64,000 nt of DNA. Origin: Chryseobacterium culicis (GTDB taxonomy: Bacteria; Bacteroidota; Bacteroidia; Flavobacteriales; Weeksellaceae). The stretch spans positions 1,302,001 through 1,366,000 of the forward strand of contig NZ_FNWQ01000001.1 of NCBI RefSeq assembly GCF_900108365.1, read 5' to 3'. Position 1 is the first letter of the stretch; each line of letters opens with the position of its first letter. The notes beneath the pieces are model-generated. The model made no database searches, had not been told where the DNA came from, and saw nothing but the letters and a program-made list of their open reading frames with translations. A program made the position numbers and the translations under genes. Positions 8,536-17,884 of this stretch are shown here, piece after piece.

Positions 8536-8796
8536 TTTAATAAATGACAAATCCCTGTAAAAGGAGAGTATGAGATAAATCATATTAGTCTACTAAATTA
8601 GTAGGTTATTAGTATAAAATTTGGCATTTTGTCTTTATTTATCTGAAAATCAATATTTTATTTTATAAATTAAAATGTTAAAAAATGATAAAAAAATGGA
8701 TTTTAAGAAAGTGAATTAAAATTAACACTGGAATGTCTATTAAATTTGTAGACTTTTATTTATTTTATAGCGGATAAGATCTGAAAATAAAGATAA

Positions 8797-8902
8797 GGAG
8801 CTTCATCCTGCTATCCGCTCATACTCCTCACCCCAGGCTGCCGCCTCAGCTTAGTCAAAGCATTTCAATGCCTGCTGCGGGGTAACCGCTGCCATCAGGG
8901 CT
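8797..8902 (-). repeat. Structured flavobacterial intergenic element (possible RNA motif)
   Basis: On the minus strand the element opens AGCCCTGATGGCAGCGG and closes GAGCGGATAGCAGGATGAAG followed by CTCC. Inside are ACCCC/GGGGT and GCATT/AATGC pairings, giving a long branched fold. I recall elements with the same ends (AGCCCTGATxGxAGCGG ... GCGGATAGCAGGA ... AGCTCC) scattered through Chryseobacterium and Flavobacterium intergenic regions. It may correspond to a catalogued flavobacterial RNA motif such as Flavo-1, but I cannot confirm the match. It lies about 200 bp downstream of the RND operon terminator. Confidence 0.55.
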
Positions 8903-9054
8903 GGAAGGATCTGTAAATTAGGATTGGGAATCAGGAATTGTGAATGGAAAAATATGCGCAATCTTCTGTGAAAATCTGTGCTATCTGTGGGAAACCCAAA
9001 TATTCAGCAGAAATGAGCTTTATCCCTTTTAAAGAAGATAAAAATAGGCAAAAC

Positions 9055-9090
9055 CCAAAAAAAAGAAGCCTGCCTATCGGCAGACTCCTA
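9055..9090 (-). terminator. Terminator of the RND efflux operon
   Basis: On the minus strand GAGTCTGCC, a GATA loop and GGCAGGCTTC form a strong stem (core at 9065-9087) followed by eight or more T. It lies about 25 bp past the stop of the TolC-family gene. Confidence 0.85.
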
Positions 9091-9112
9091 TAAAAACAAG
9101 ATTGAAAAGAAT

Positions 9113-10582
9113 TTATTGTTTGGTGATATCCGGAACTTCTAAAGCTTTCTGATCCCAGCCGCCTCCCAGCGCTCTGTATACAGCAACACTTGCTTTAAGC
9201 TGGTTCACTTTCTTTTCTACCAGCTCAAATCTGGATTCCAGAGCATCCCTTTGGGTCAGTAAAACTTCCATATAGTCTGCGCGGGCATATTTGAAAAGGT
9301 CGTTGGAAATATCAATCGACTTTGTTAAAGCATTTACTTCCTTCGTTTTAATATTCACGCTGCTTTCCAGATTCTGTATTTTTGATAACTGGTTAGCGAC
9401 TTCAATATACGCTCCCAAAACAGTCTGTTCATAATGATATACTGCCTGAATCTGTTTCGCGTTGGCATTGTAATAAGCCGCTTTAATGGCTCTTCTGTTA
9501 ATCAAAGGAGCTGTAAGTTCTCCCGCAAGAGAAAACAGGAAAGACTGTGGTTTGATAATGTACAGAGGATTAAAAGCCTTTAATCCGATTCCTGCAGAAA
9601 GATCAAGAGAAGGGTAGAATCTCGCTTTGGCCGCTTTAATGTCAAGTTTGGCCGCAGCAAGTTCATATTCAGCCTGTTTAATATCCGGGCGGTTTTCCAA
9701 AAGCTCAGATGGAATTCCTCCATACACTGCCTGCGGGACTATAGAATCGAAAGAATTCTGACTTCTTTCCACCGGCTGCGGAAACCTTCCCACCAGATAA
9801 TTGATCTTATTTTCCGTTTCAACAATTTTTTGCTGAATGTCATACTGCATTCCCTGGGTTTTCAGAACCTGGGCTTCAAACCTCTGAACAGCCAGTTCGT
9901 TGGAACGGGCATTCTTTTTTAAATCTTTGATAATCTCCAGCGCATCCTTCTGAATTTTGATATTCTGATTCAAAATAATCAGTTCATTATCCAGTGCCAG
10001 CAGTTCATAATAAGAATCTGCAATCTCGGAGATCAGATGAGTCGTCATAAAGTTCTTGCCTTCAATGCTGGCAAGATACCGCTGTACCTGTGCTTTTGTA
10101 GCATTATGAAGTTTTCCCCAGATATCAGTTTCCCACTGAGCCTGAGCTCCTGCTCCAAAATCGAATAAAGGTTCCGGCATTTCTCTGCCGGGCTCTATTT
10201 CGGTATTGGCTTCCATAGCCCCGATATTGGTATAGCGGCTTACTTTATCTACTCCCGCTCCGGCTTTTAAACCTACTGACGGAAGGTATTCACCTTTTCT
10301 GGCTTTGATCTCATTTTTAGACATTTCAATTTCCTGAAGCACAATATTCAGTTCCTGATTATTCTGAAGAGCCTGAGTTATCAAGGCCTGGAGCTGCGGA
10401 TCACTGAAATACTCATTCCACTTCATTTTTCCCGTATTGGTGCTGTCATTCTCTGCTGCGCCGTATTTTTCTGGGACGGTTTTATTTTCAGCACGCTGTT
10501 CTATTTCGATAGGTTTACAGGCAGTAAGACTTAATAAGAAGACTGCCAGACCTGCATATTGATATATTTTTCTTTTATTCAT
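9113..10582 (-). CDS. RND efflux outer-membrane lipoprotein (TolC/OprM/CmeC family)
   Basis: This is the outer-membrane channel of a tripartite multidrug efflux pump, 489 residues. The lipoprotein signal is MNKRKIYQYAGLAVFLLSLTAC, with Cys22 as the lipid anchor. Two outer-membrane efflux repeats are visible, each with long helices. Examples are LQALITQALQNNQELNIVLQ in the first and ELLENRPDIKQAEYELAAAK with PSLDLSAGIG in the second; 'RPDIxxAExxLxAA' is a family signature. Its start overlaps the end of the permease gene by 8 bp, indicating translational coupling. It is the last gene of the operon, and a terminator follows. Confidence 0.93.
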   Translation of the reverse strand: MNKRKIYQYAGLAVFLLSLTACKPIEIEQRAENKTVPEKYGAAENDSTNTGKMKWNEYFSDPQLQALITQALQNNQELNIVLQEIEMSKNEIKARKGEYLPSVGLKAGAGVDKVSRYTNIGAMEANTEIEPGREMPEPLFDFGAGAQAQWETDIWGKLHNATKAQVQRYLASIEGKNFMTTHLISEIADSYYELLALDNELIILNQNIKIQKDALEIIKDLKKNARSNELAVQRFEAQVLKTQGMQYDIQQKIVETENKINYLVGRFPQPVERSQNSFDSIVPQAVYGGIPSELLENRPDIKQAEYELAAAKLDIKAAKARFYPSLDLSAGIGLKAFNPLYIIKPQSFLFSLAGELTAPLINRRAIKAAYYNANAKQIQAVYHYEQTVLGAYIEVANQLSKIQNLESSVNIKTKEVNALTKSIDISNDLFKYARADYMEVLLTQRDALESRFELVEKKVNQLKASVAVYRALGGGWDQKALEVPDITKQ

Positions 10583-13500
10583 AATGGATCATGTCTTCGC
10601 TTAATGGAGATTCATCTTCGTCTTTGATCATTTTTTTACCATCAGACCATTGGGCAAATATGTAGTAAAGGCCAGGAATTACAATAACTCCGAATAGCGT
10701 TCCTATAAGCATTCCTCCTAATGAGGAAGCCCCGATGGTATGGTTCCCGATAGCTCCGGCACCTCTTGCAAAAACAAGCGGAACCAGCCCTGCAATAAAT
10801 GCAAAAGAGGTCATCAGGATCGGTCTGAAACGGGCTTTGGAACCTTCTACAGCAGCTTCCAGAATAGAATCTCCTGCCTGACGTCTTTTCACGGCAAATT
10901 CTACAATTAGCACTGCATTTTTACCCAATAGCCCAATAATCATGATTAATCCAACCTGTGCATAAATGTCGTTTTCCAGTCCCATTGCTTTTAACAGTAA
11001 GAAAGATCCGAATACTCCCACCGGCAGTGAACATAATACCGCAAACGGAATCAGGAAACTTTCATACTGAGCCGCCAGAACCAGATAAACAAACACCAGA
11101 ACAACAAGGAAAACATAAATAGCTTCATTCCCACGCTGTGCCTCATCATAAGATAATCCTTCCCAGGCTACTTTATATCCGTGAGGAAGTGCTTTAGCTG
11201 CTGTTTCAATGATAGCCTGGATAGCATCAGCCGTTGTATATCCTGCTGCCGGAAGTCCGCGGATCGCCGCAGAATTGTACATGTTGTAACGGGTAATTTC
11301 GTTGGGGCCCTGCGTCTTCTTCATCGTCATAAAGGCTGAATAAGGCACCATTTCATCACGGTCGTTTTTCACATACAGGTTCATGATATCCGTAGGAAGT
11401 CTTCTGAATTCCGGGGATGACTGTACATACACCTTAAAGAACTGTCCGAAACGGATAAAGCCCTGCTCATAGGTACTCCCAATCAGAATGTTGAGGTTGT
11501 CCATCGCTTTTCCGATAGAAACTCCTTTCTGCATGGCAGCGTTATTGTCGAATACCAGCTCATACTGAGGATAATTGGCTGCAAAGAAGGTGAATACTCC
11601 TGAAAGTTCTTTACGTTTTTTAAGCTGCGCGATAAAATCTTTATTGGCTTTATCAAATTCCTGATAATCGGTGGTTCTGTTAAGATCAAGAAGTCTCATA
11701 GAGAAACCTCCTGAAGAACCGAATCCAGGTACAGCCGGCGGTTCGAAAAATTCAATGGTTGCGCCGAGATCTTTTGATTTTTCTTCCAGTTCTTTCATGA
11801 TCTCCTTTACAGAATGGTCACGGTCATTCCAGCTTTTAAGGTTGATCAGGCAGGTTCCCGCATTGGATCCACGGCCTTCTGTCATGATTTCATATCCAGC
11901 CAGTGATGATACAGATTCCACACCGTCTACGCCCATACAGATTTTCTGCAATGTTCTGGAAACCTTATTGGTCTGTTCCAGCGTAGATCCCGGAGGAGTC
12001 TGGATAATTGCATAGATGGTTCCCTGGTCTTCATTCGGGATAAATCCGCCTGGAAGCACCTTGTTGATCACAAAAATCCCGGCACAGAAAGCAATTAAAA
12101 TTCCCCATGTTACAACTTTTCTGCTGACGATTTTTCTAAGGAATGAAGCGTATTTTCCGGTTACTTTATCAAACCCGCTGTTAAAAGAATCTAAAGCTTT
12201 GGTGAAAATATTGGCTTTTTTCGGCTTGCCATGATGGTTTTTTAGGAGCATTGCCGCCAGAACCGGAGTCAGTGTGAGGGCCACTACCGCTGAAATTACA
12301 ATAGAGCTCGCCATCGTAATGGAAAACTGGCGGTAGAAAGTTCCCACAGGACCCGTCATAAATGAAATAGGAATGAACACAGCTACCATCACGGCTGTAA
12401 TGGCAATAATAGCCCCTGCAATTTCTCCCATTACTTCTTTTACGGCTTTGTAAGGTGAAATATTGCTGTCTTCCATTTTGGCGTGAACGGCTTCTATCAC
12501 TACAATTGCATTATCAACCACGATACCGATCGCTAATACCAGCGCGAAAAGGGTAACAAGATTAATGGTCAGCCCGAAAAACTGAATCACAAAGAAAGTT
12601 CCGATCAGTGAAACCGGTACGGCAATAATAGGAATCAGGGTAGAACGCCAGTCGCCAAGGAATATGAAAACCACGATGGCCACCAGAATAAATGCATCTC
12701 TTAAGGTATGGATCACCTGTTCAATAGAAGCATCAAGGAACTGAGATACGTCATAACTGATCTTGTAATCTACACCGGGAGGAAAATTTCCTTTCATTTC
12801 TGCCAGTTTTGCTTTCACATCCCGGATTACATCATTGGCATTACTTCCGTAATTTTGCTTTAAAACGATGGAGGCGGAAGGATGTCCGTCAAGATTGGAA
12901 TAAATATCAAAGAACTCACTTCCCAGCTCTACTTTGGCAATATCTTTAAGCTTTACATTTTCTCCTTCTGCATTGGAACGTACAATGATGTTTTCATATT
13001 CTTCCGGTTTGTTGTATTGGCCTTTATACGTCAGTACATATTCCAGCGATTGTGCGGCAATACCTGAACTTTGTCCGATTCTTCCCGGTCTTCCGATGAT
13101 GCTCTGCTCGCCAATCGCTTTCATCACCTCATCTACGGAAATGTCATAAGCACGCATACGATCAGGGTTCAGCCAGATACGCATGGCATATCTGCGGCTT
13201 CCCAGAATCTGAGATTTTGCTATCCCGTGGATACGGTTTATTTCCGGGATGATATTCACCATCGAATAGTTATACAGGAATTTTTCATCCATACTTTTAT
13301 TCGTGCTGTAAAGATTCACGTACATCAGCATACTTGGCTGAATAGGGTTTACCACAACTCCTTCTTTCTGAACAAGTTCCGGTAATAGGGGCATTACCTG
13401 ATCTACTCTGGTTTTTACGAGAACTACGGCTTCGTTGGGATCGGTTCCGGGATCAAAGACAACGTTTACGGTGGCTTCTCCGGCACTTGTAGCGTCAGTA

Positions 13501-13736
13501 GTAATATAACGCATTCCCTGAACACCATTAATGGCATTTTCAATCGTTATCAGAGATGATTTTACCAATACATCTGCACTCGCTCCGGGATACGCAATAG
13601 AAACCGCTACGGTGGTAGGAGCAATTTTGGGAAACTGTTCTGTGGGAAGCTGCTTCATGGCAATCCCTCCCATAAACAGGATAACAACCGATATCACAAT
13701 AGCGAAAACCGGTCTGTGTATTACTTTTTTAAACAT
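10575..13736 (-). CDS. RND multidrug efflux permease (HAE1/AcrB family)
   Basis: The inner-membrane proton/drug antiporter of the pump, 1053 residues and full length for the family. The N-terminal helix is followed by LPTEQFPKIAPTTVAVSIAY and PGASADVL, typical of HAE1. Transmembrane segment 4 carries LVLAIGIVVDNAIVVIEAVH, where the AcrB Asp pair is D-N, as is common in this phylum. Segment 10 carries GLLGKNAVLIVEFA, with the conserved Lys. It lies 14 bp downstream of the membrane-fusion gene. Substrates (drugs, detergents, solvents) cannot be told from sequence. Confidence 0.95.
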   Translation of the reverse strand: MFKKVIHRPVFAIVISVVILFMGGIAMKQLPTEQFPKIAPTTVAVSIAYPGASADVLVKSSLITIENAINGVQGMRYITTDATSAGEATVNVVFDPGTDPNEAVVLVKTRVDQVMPLLPELVQKEGVVVNPIQPSMLMYVNLYSTNKSMDEKFLYNYSMVNIIPEINRIHGIAKSQILGSRRYAMRIWLNPDRMRAYDISVDEVMKAIGEQSIIGRPGRIGQSSGIAAQSLEYVLTYKGQYNKPEEYENIIVRSNAEGENVKLKDIAKVELGSEFFDIYSNLDGHPSASIVLKQNYGSNANDVIRDVKAKLAEMKGNFPPGVDYKISYDVSQFLDASIEQVIHTLRDAFILVAIVVFIFLGDWRSTLIPIIAVPVSLIGTFFVIQFFGLTINLVTLFALVLAIGIVVDNAIVVIEAVHAKMEDSNISPYKAVKEVMGEIAGAIIAITAVMVAVFIPISFMTGPVGTFYRQFSITMASSIVISAVVALTLTPVLAAMLLKNHHGKPKKANIFTKALDSFNSGFDKVTGKYASFLRKIVSRKVVTWGILIAFCAGIFVINKVLPGGFIPNEDQGTIYAIIQTPPGSTLEQTNKVSRTLQKICMGVDGVESVSSLAGYEIMTEGRGSNAGTCLINLKSWNDRDHSVKEIMKELEEKSKDLGATIEFFEPPAVPGFGSSGGFSMRLLDLNRTTDYQEFDKANKDFIAQLKKRKELSGVFTFFAANYPQYELVFDNNAAMQKGVSIGKAMDNLNILIGSTYEQGFIRFGQFFKVYVQSSPEFRRLPTDIMNLYVKNDRDEMVPYSAFMTMKKTQGPNEITRYNMYNSAAIRGLPAAGYTTADAIQAIIETAAKALPHGYKVAWEGLSYDEAQRGNEAIYVFLVVLVFVYLVLAAQYESFLIPFAVLCSLPVGVFGSFLLLKAMGLENDIYAQVGLIMIIGLLGKNAVLIVEFAVKRRQAGDSILEAAVEGSKARFRPILMTSFAFIAGLVPLVFARGAGAIGNHTIGASSLGGMLIGTLFGVIVIPGLYYIFAQWSDGKKMIKDEDESPLSEDMIHYE

Positions 13737-13750
13737 AATGCGGCTTGGGA

Positions 13751-14836
13751 TTATTCGGCGTACAGATCCAGATTCGACATTACTTTTTCAGGCTTTTGGT
13801 ATTTTGAGCTGATCTTCTGGTTTTCCTGCACCATTCTAAGACCCTCCAGAAGGATTCTGTCATCCTTTGCAAGCCCCGATGCAACTACATAAATATGCGG
13901 CAGTTCTGCAGCAACTTTTATTTCTCTTGCATGTACTTTACCATCTTTCCCAATTACATATACATATTTCTTTTCAAGCTCCTCAAAAGTAGCTTTCTGC
14001 GGAATCATCATGGCATTGGCATAAGGTGAGGTAATGACAATATTTCCTGTTTCTCCGTATCTCAACAGGCCTTTTGGATTCGGGAATGTTGCTCTGTAAG
14101 CAATATTTCCTGTTTCATTATCAAAATCAGACTCTATGGTTTCCACTACACCATCCTGTGTAAATTCTTTACCATTGGCCATTCTCAGACGTACGTGCAT
14201 TGGGCTGTTGTCTTTTTTGGCATCCATCTGGTTCAGATATTCGGCTTCCGGCACATTAAAGTATACCCACATTTTGCTGTTGTCTGAAAGTTCTGTTACA
14301 AGCTCGCCTTCATCTACAAGGCTTCCTTTCCGTACATGTAATTTTCCCACAATGCCGGTAAAAGGAGCGCGGATTTCTGTGAATCTCAAATGGGTATTCA
14401 TTGAAGAAAGCTCTGCCTGTGCTTTTTCATATCTTGCTTTAGCCATAGCCATTTCCTGAGGAGCCACAATGTTCTTGTCAGATAGATTTTTAGTATTCTG
14501 ATATTCTATTTCTGCGTACTTCGTTTCCGCTTTGGCGCGGTTTACATCAGATTCATAAAGATTGGGCATGATTTTAAACATCAGCTGTCCTTTTTTTACA
14601 AACTGTCCTTCATCTACATAAATAGACTGGATGTATCCCTTTTCCTGGGCACGGAGTTCGATATGATTGATAGAACGGATTTGTGCAACATAATCTTTGT
14701 TTACCAGAGTATCTTTTACGAGCGGACTGGTAACACTGAATGATGCTGCTTCTGCTTTTTCTTTTTTCTCAGATTCGCAGCCTGCCAACAGAAAAATAAG
14801 GCACAGGTTGATATACATGAGACTTTTCTTGACCAT
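13751..14836 (-). CDS. RND efflux periplasmic adaptor (membrane fusion protein)
   Basis: The adaptor linking permease and outer-membrane channel, 361 residues. The lipoprotein signal ends FLLAGC, with Cys20. The lipoyl-like halves are visible as QEKGYIQSIYVDEGQFVKKG and LRFTEIRAPFTGIVGKLHVR, separated by an alpha-helical hairpin (NLSDKNIVAPQEMAMAKARY). It is the first gene of the operon (adaptor, permease, channel). No dedicated regulator sits beside it. The TetR gene at 15674 is divergent and is separated by another gene, so it more likely controls its own MFS partner. Confidence 0.93.
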   Translation of the reverse strand: MVKKSLMYINLCLIFLLAGCESEKKEKAEAASFSVTSPLVKDTLVNKDYVAQIRSINHIELRAQEKGYIQSIYVDEGQFVKKGQLMFKIMPNLYESDVNRAKAETKYAEIEYQNTKNLSDKNIVAPQEMAMAKARYEKAQAELSSMNTHLRFTEIRAPFTGIVGKLHVRKGSLVDEGELVTELSDNSKMWVYFNVPEAEYLNQMDAKKDNSPMHVRLRMANGKEFTQDGVVETIESDFDNETGNIAYRATFPNPKGLLRYGETGNIVITSPYANAMMIPQKATFEELEKKYVYVIGKDGKVHAREIKVAAELPHIYVVASGLAKDDRILLEGLRMVQENQKISSKYQKPEKVMSNLDLYAE

Positions 14837-14936
14837 GATAATATTGTTTTATAATAATTGATAATTGAAAAAATAGAGTTACGTGCTCTCAAGTGCTTGA
14901 AAGCCAGTAAAAAGTTTTCGAAAAAATATTATAAAA

Positions 14937-15395
14937 TCACAGTCTGATGACCCTGTACTGGATGTACAGATCATCATGCAAAGGTTTTAAATGTTCTGAC
15001 TGAGCGAGTGAAACAGCGATCTGTCTGTTGTGAAATGTGGTGACAAAGCCAGAAATCAAGTGCCAGAAACCATCTTTGAAAAGCGCAAGAAGCTCTCCGG
15101 AACCTAATGTTTCTACATTGTCATCGTTTTCGTTATCGTTTTCAGAAAGATTAGCTCTGATTTTGCTGTAACGGGGATGGCTGATATTGTAAGCATCATT
15201 ACCCTCATGGCTGTTAATAAATGCAAAAGAATCATCAATGCTTTTTTTCTGATGAACCAGAAGGTCCGTGGTAAATTGAAGTCCGGAAGAAATATCTGTT
15301 GAAATGTACTGCTGAATTTGCCCATAATACCAGCCTAAAACGGTAAGCCAGGCAAATAATAAACTGTACAAATATTGATAAAATCTTTTCCGCAT
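14937..15395 (-). CDS. Hypothetical membrane-anchored protein
   Basis: I place the start at the ATG at 15393-15395 (MRKRFYQYLYSLLFAWLTVL). An in-frame ATG 39 bp upstream would add a tail before an obvious signal or anchor segment. The product is 152 residues with one N-terminal hydrophobic segment and an acidic linker (LSENDNENDDNVETLGSGEL). The C-terminal half contains FHNRQIAVSLAQSEHLKPLH. I recognise no family. It ends about 100 bp upstream of the RND adaptor on the same strand, so co-transcription is possible. The function is unknown. Confidence 0.55.
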   Translation of the reverse strand: MRKRFYQYLYSLLFAWLTVLGWYYGQIQQYISTDISSGLQFTTDLLVHQKKSIDDSFAFINSHEGNDAYNISHPRYSKIRANLSENDNENDDNVETLGSGELLALFKDGFWHLISGFVTTFHNRQIAVSLAQSEHLKPLHDDLYIQYRVIRL

Positions 15396-15628
15396 CCCGG
15401 TGACAAAGGTAGGCAAAGTTCCTGCCTGATGCAACCAATATAGATTAAAAAAGTGTTAAAAAATGCGACAACTACTGAAAAAAATACAAATTCACAAAGC
15501 AAAGAAACTGTAGATGATAAGGAGCTGAAGCCAATTTATAAGATTGTGATTTTTAACCGAAACATTCTTATTGATTGATTTTTATGAGTGAAAGGTAAAA
15601 TCAATACACTGAATAGATAAAAGCTAAA

Positions 15629-15660
15629 ATAATAAATAGACAAAGCTGTCTATTTATTAT
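15629..15660. promoter_or_regulatory. Large palindromic operator upstream of the tetR-MFS operon
   Basis: Perfect 14-bp arms, ATAATAAATAGACA and TGTCTATTTATTAT, flank the 4-bp centre AAGC. Its right edge touches the TACCTTTG promoter box at 15662-15669. The placement is what autorepression by the TetR protein encoded 14 bp downstream would require. Confidence 0.75.
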
Positions 15661-15661
15661 A

Positions 15662-15669
15662 TACCTTTG
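15662..15669 (+). promoter_or_regulatory. Bacteroidota -7 box (TACCTTTG) of the tetR-MFS operon
   Basis: TACCTTTG matches the TAnnTTTG consensus. Only 4 bp separate it from the tetR ATG, so transcription would begin at or next to the start codon, giving a leaderless or nearly leaderless mRNA. The palindromic operator overlaps the upstream part of this promoter. Confidence 0.6.
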
Positions 15670-15673
15670 CTCC

Positions 15674-16237
15674 ATGAAACAGAGAGGTCAGGTTGTCATT
15701 GACAAAATTTTAGATACCGCAGAAAAATTATTCTACGAGCAGGGGTACAGTAACACCGGAATTAATCAGATTATCAGTGAGTCTGATATTGCAAAAGCTT
15801 CATTATATAAACATTTTGAAACAAAAACAGATCTGTTGGTTGCCTACATCCAAAGAATGCATCAGCTTTGGTTCAGCAGGCTGGAAGCGAGTGTGAGCGC
15901 TGTCAGCGATCCAAAGGAAAAGTTATTGGCTGTTTTTGATCACCATACCCAAAGGCAGGAGATCAGACAATACGGAGGCTGTCCGTTCATTAAAGCCAAT
16001 GATGAAGCCGGAACGAGTGATCCCAGAGTTTTAGCTGAGATTCAGAAGGCAAAAATTCACAGTAGGGAATTTATAACAGCTCTTGTCAGAAATTCCGGTC
16101 ACAAAAAGATTCTTACCGATGAAGAACTGGCAGAAACCATTTATGTAATGCTGGAAGGTTCTATTGTAACGGCATCTGTTTTTAAAAAGCCTGACGAAAT
16201 ACAATCTGCCAAAAAAATTATCCAAAAACTGATTTAA
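15674..16237 (+). CDS. TetR/AcrR-family transcriptional regulator
   Basis: A 187-residue repressor-type protein. The N-terminal helix-turn-helix is clear: AEKLFYEQGYSNTGINQIIS followed by IAKASLYKHFETKTDLLVAY, the standard TetR pattern. The C-terminal ligand-binding domain contains YGGCPFIKANDEAG, a Cys-containing tract frequent in a YxaF/LmrA-like subgroup. The gene is followed after one base by an MFS exporter and preceded by a palindromic operator. The simplest reading is a self-regulated drug or metabolite export operon, derepressed when the effector binds. Confidence 0.9.
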   Translation: MKQRGQVVIDKILDTAEKLFYEQGYSNTGINQIISESDIAKASLYKHFETKTDLLVAYIQRMHQLWFSRLEASVSAVSDPKEKLLAVFDHHTQRQEIRQYGGCPFIKANDEAGTSDPRVLAEIQKAKIHSREFITALVRNSGHKKILTDEELAETIYVMLEGSIVTASVFKKPDEIQSAKKIIQKLI

Positions 16238-16238
16238 A

Positions 16239-17654
16239 ATGAACACTTCAAAGAATAATAAATGGCTGGAACTGATCATTGTTCTGGCTGCCCCTTTTCT
16301 TTCCGTTATTGACGTATTTATTATCAATATTGCAATACCTACCATTAAAAAAGAAATTCATGCTACAGACGGAGAAATGCAGTTTGTCATCGCCGGATAT
16401 CTTCTTGGTTATGCAGCTTTTCTGATTACAGGAGGAAGGGCAGGAGATCATTTTGGAAGGAAAAAAGTGTTCTTCTGGGGAATGCTGGCTTTTACAGTTG
16501 CATCCTGTTTATGCGGGCTTTCTCAGTCAGCATGGCAATTGAATGTGACTAGATTTTTCCAGGGATTAAGCGCTTCATTTATGGTTCCTCAGACCATAGC
16601 ATTCATACAGGTTCTTTTTACGGATACAAAAGAAAGGGCAAAGGCATTCGGATTGTACGGAATTACGCTGGGAACAGCTGCTGCAATAGGCCAGGTGCTG
16701 GGAGGCTATTTATCAGATACGCATTGGATAATAGAAGGCTGGAGGCTGGTTTTCTTTATTAATCTTCCTATCGGAATCATTACCCTTTGGGCAACCCATA
16801 AATACGTTACTGAGACCCCAAAACATGAAAGCACAAAATTTGATTATACCGGCATTGTTATTCTCACATTTGCACTGTTTTCTCTTATCTATCCTCTGAT
16901 TCAGGGACGGGAATCCGGATGGCCGTTATGGAGTTTCGGGCTGTTGGCGCTTTCTTTTATTCTGTTTGTTATTTTTATTTACAATCAGAAAAAGAAGCTG
17001 GGAAGAAATGGTAATCCTCTGATTGATGTCAGATTGTTTACAATAAAAGATTTCAATATAGGTCTTACTGCCGTTTTATTTCATTTTATGCTTCATACGG
17101 CTTATTTATTACTGAGTGCGGTCTATCTTCAGAACGGGCTTGGAATTTCAGCACTGGATTCGGGATTGTACTTTATTGCTCCTGGGATTTTGTTTATCGT
17201 TTCGTCTGTAATGGCTTCCCGTCTTATTGTAAAATACGGAAAGAGGGTCTTGCAGGTGGGAGTAGTCATTCTATTTGTGGCGTTTTATCTTCAGATGACA
17301 CTTTGGAAACCGGGAGCGAGCAGCGGTTTGATAATCGTATTAATGGCCGTATGGGGGTTCGGAAATGGCTTGGTTCTCCCTTCCTTATTGAATGTTGCCC
17401 TTAAAAATGTTCCCTCACAATATGCGGGAGGAGCTGCCGGAATATATTCTACTTTTCAGCAGACGGCTTCTGCCTTGGGAGTAAGTGTTATTGGCGGAGT
17501 ATTTTTTTATTTTTCAAAAGAAAGCTGGCAGACAGCCTACCATTTCGGTATTATTGGGATCCTGATCTGTGTGGTAATGGTTGGAGTGATGCTGCAGCTG
17601 CTTCCAGAATCAGAGTCTGTAAAAAAACGTCGTCAAAAAGTGATCAAAGTATAA
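16239..17654 (+). CDS. MFS drug/metabolite exporter (DHA2, 14-TM type)
   Basis: A 471-residue polytopic membrane protein. Motif A is GGRAGDHFGRKKVFFWGML after the second helix. Helix 1 contains FLSVIDVFIINIAIPTIKKE, the D-x-x-x-x-N-x-A-x-P pattern of DHA2 exporters such as EmrB and QacA. Motif C-like glycines appear in GITLGTAAAIGQVLGGYLSD. It starts one base after the tetR stop codon and shares its promoter and operator. It would export toxic compounds by proton antiport across the inner membrane. The substrate is unknown. Confidence 0.92.
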   Translation: MNTSKNNKWLELIIVLAAPFLSVIDVFIINIAIPTIKKEIHATDGEMQFVIAGYLLGYAAFLITGGRAGDHFGRKKVFFWGMLAFTVASCLCGLSQSAWQLNVTRFFQGLSASFMVPQTIAFIQVLFTDTKERAKAFGLYGITLGTAAAIGQVLGGYLSDTHWIIEGWRLVFFINLPIGIITLWATHKYVTETPKHESTKFDYTGIVILTFALFSLIYPLIQGRESGWPLWSFGLLALSFILFVIFIYNQKKKLGRNGNPLIDVRLFTIKDFNIGLTAVLFHFMLHTAYLLLSAVYLQNGLGISALDSGLYFIAPGILFIVSSVMASRLIVKYGKRVLQVGVVILFVAFYLQMTLWKPGASSGLIIVLMAVWGFGNGLVLPSLLNVALKNVPSQYAGGAAGIYSTFQQTASALGVSVIGGVFFYFSKESWQTAYHFGIIGILICVVMVGVMLQLLPESESVKKRRQKVIKV

Positions 17655-17841
17655 TGGAAGAATAACTTGTTCGTCCGGATGATAGCAACCGTGATACTAA
17701 GATTTTATTTATTTGTCGGCTGAAGGTAAAGGCTTTATGTAATGCAGCAGAAAGATAGAGTGGAGGTTATTTACAGTAAAAATTAATATTATTTTCGAAA
17801 TCGCCTTATTCTGCACAATTTTTGATGTAACAAGCTACTTT

Positions 17842-17864
17842 TATCGGGTAATACATCACCGATA
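17842..17864. promoter_or_regulatory. Inverted repeat upstream of the adenosine deaminase gene
   Basis: TATCGG and CCGATA are separated by 11 bp and lie 21 bp before the ATG at 17885. This could be an operator or a hairpin in the 5' untranslated region. The arms are short, so chance is possible. Confidence 0.3.
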
Positions 17865-17884
17865 GTATAAATTCCACCTGTATT

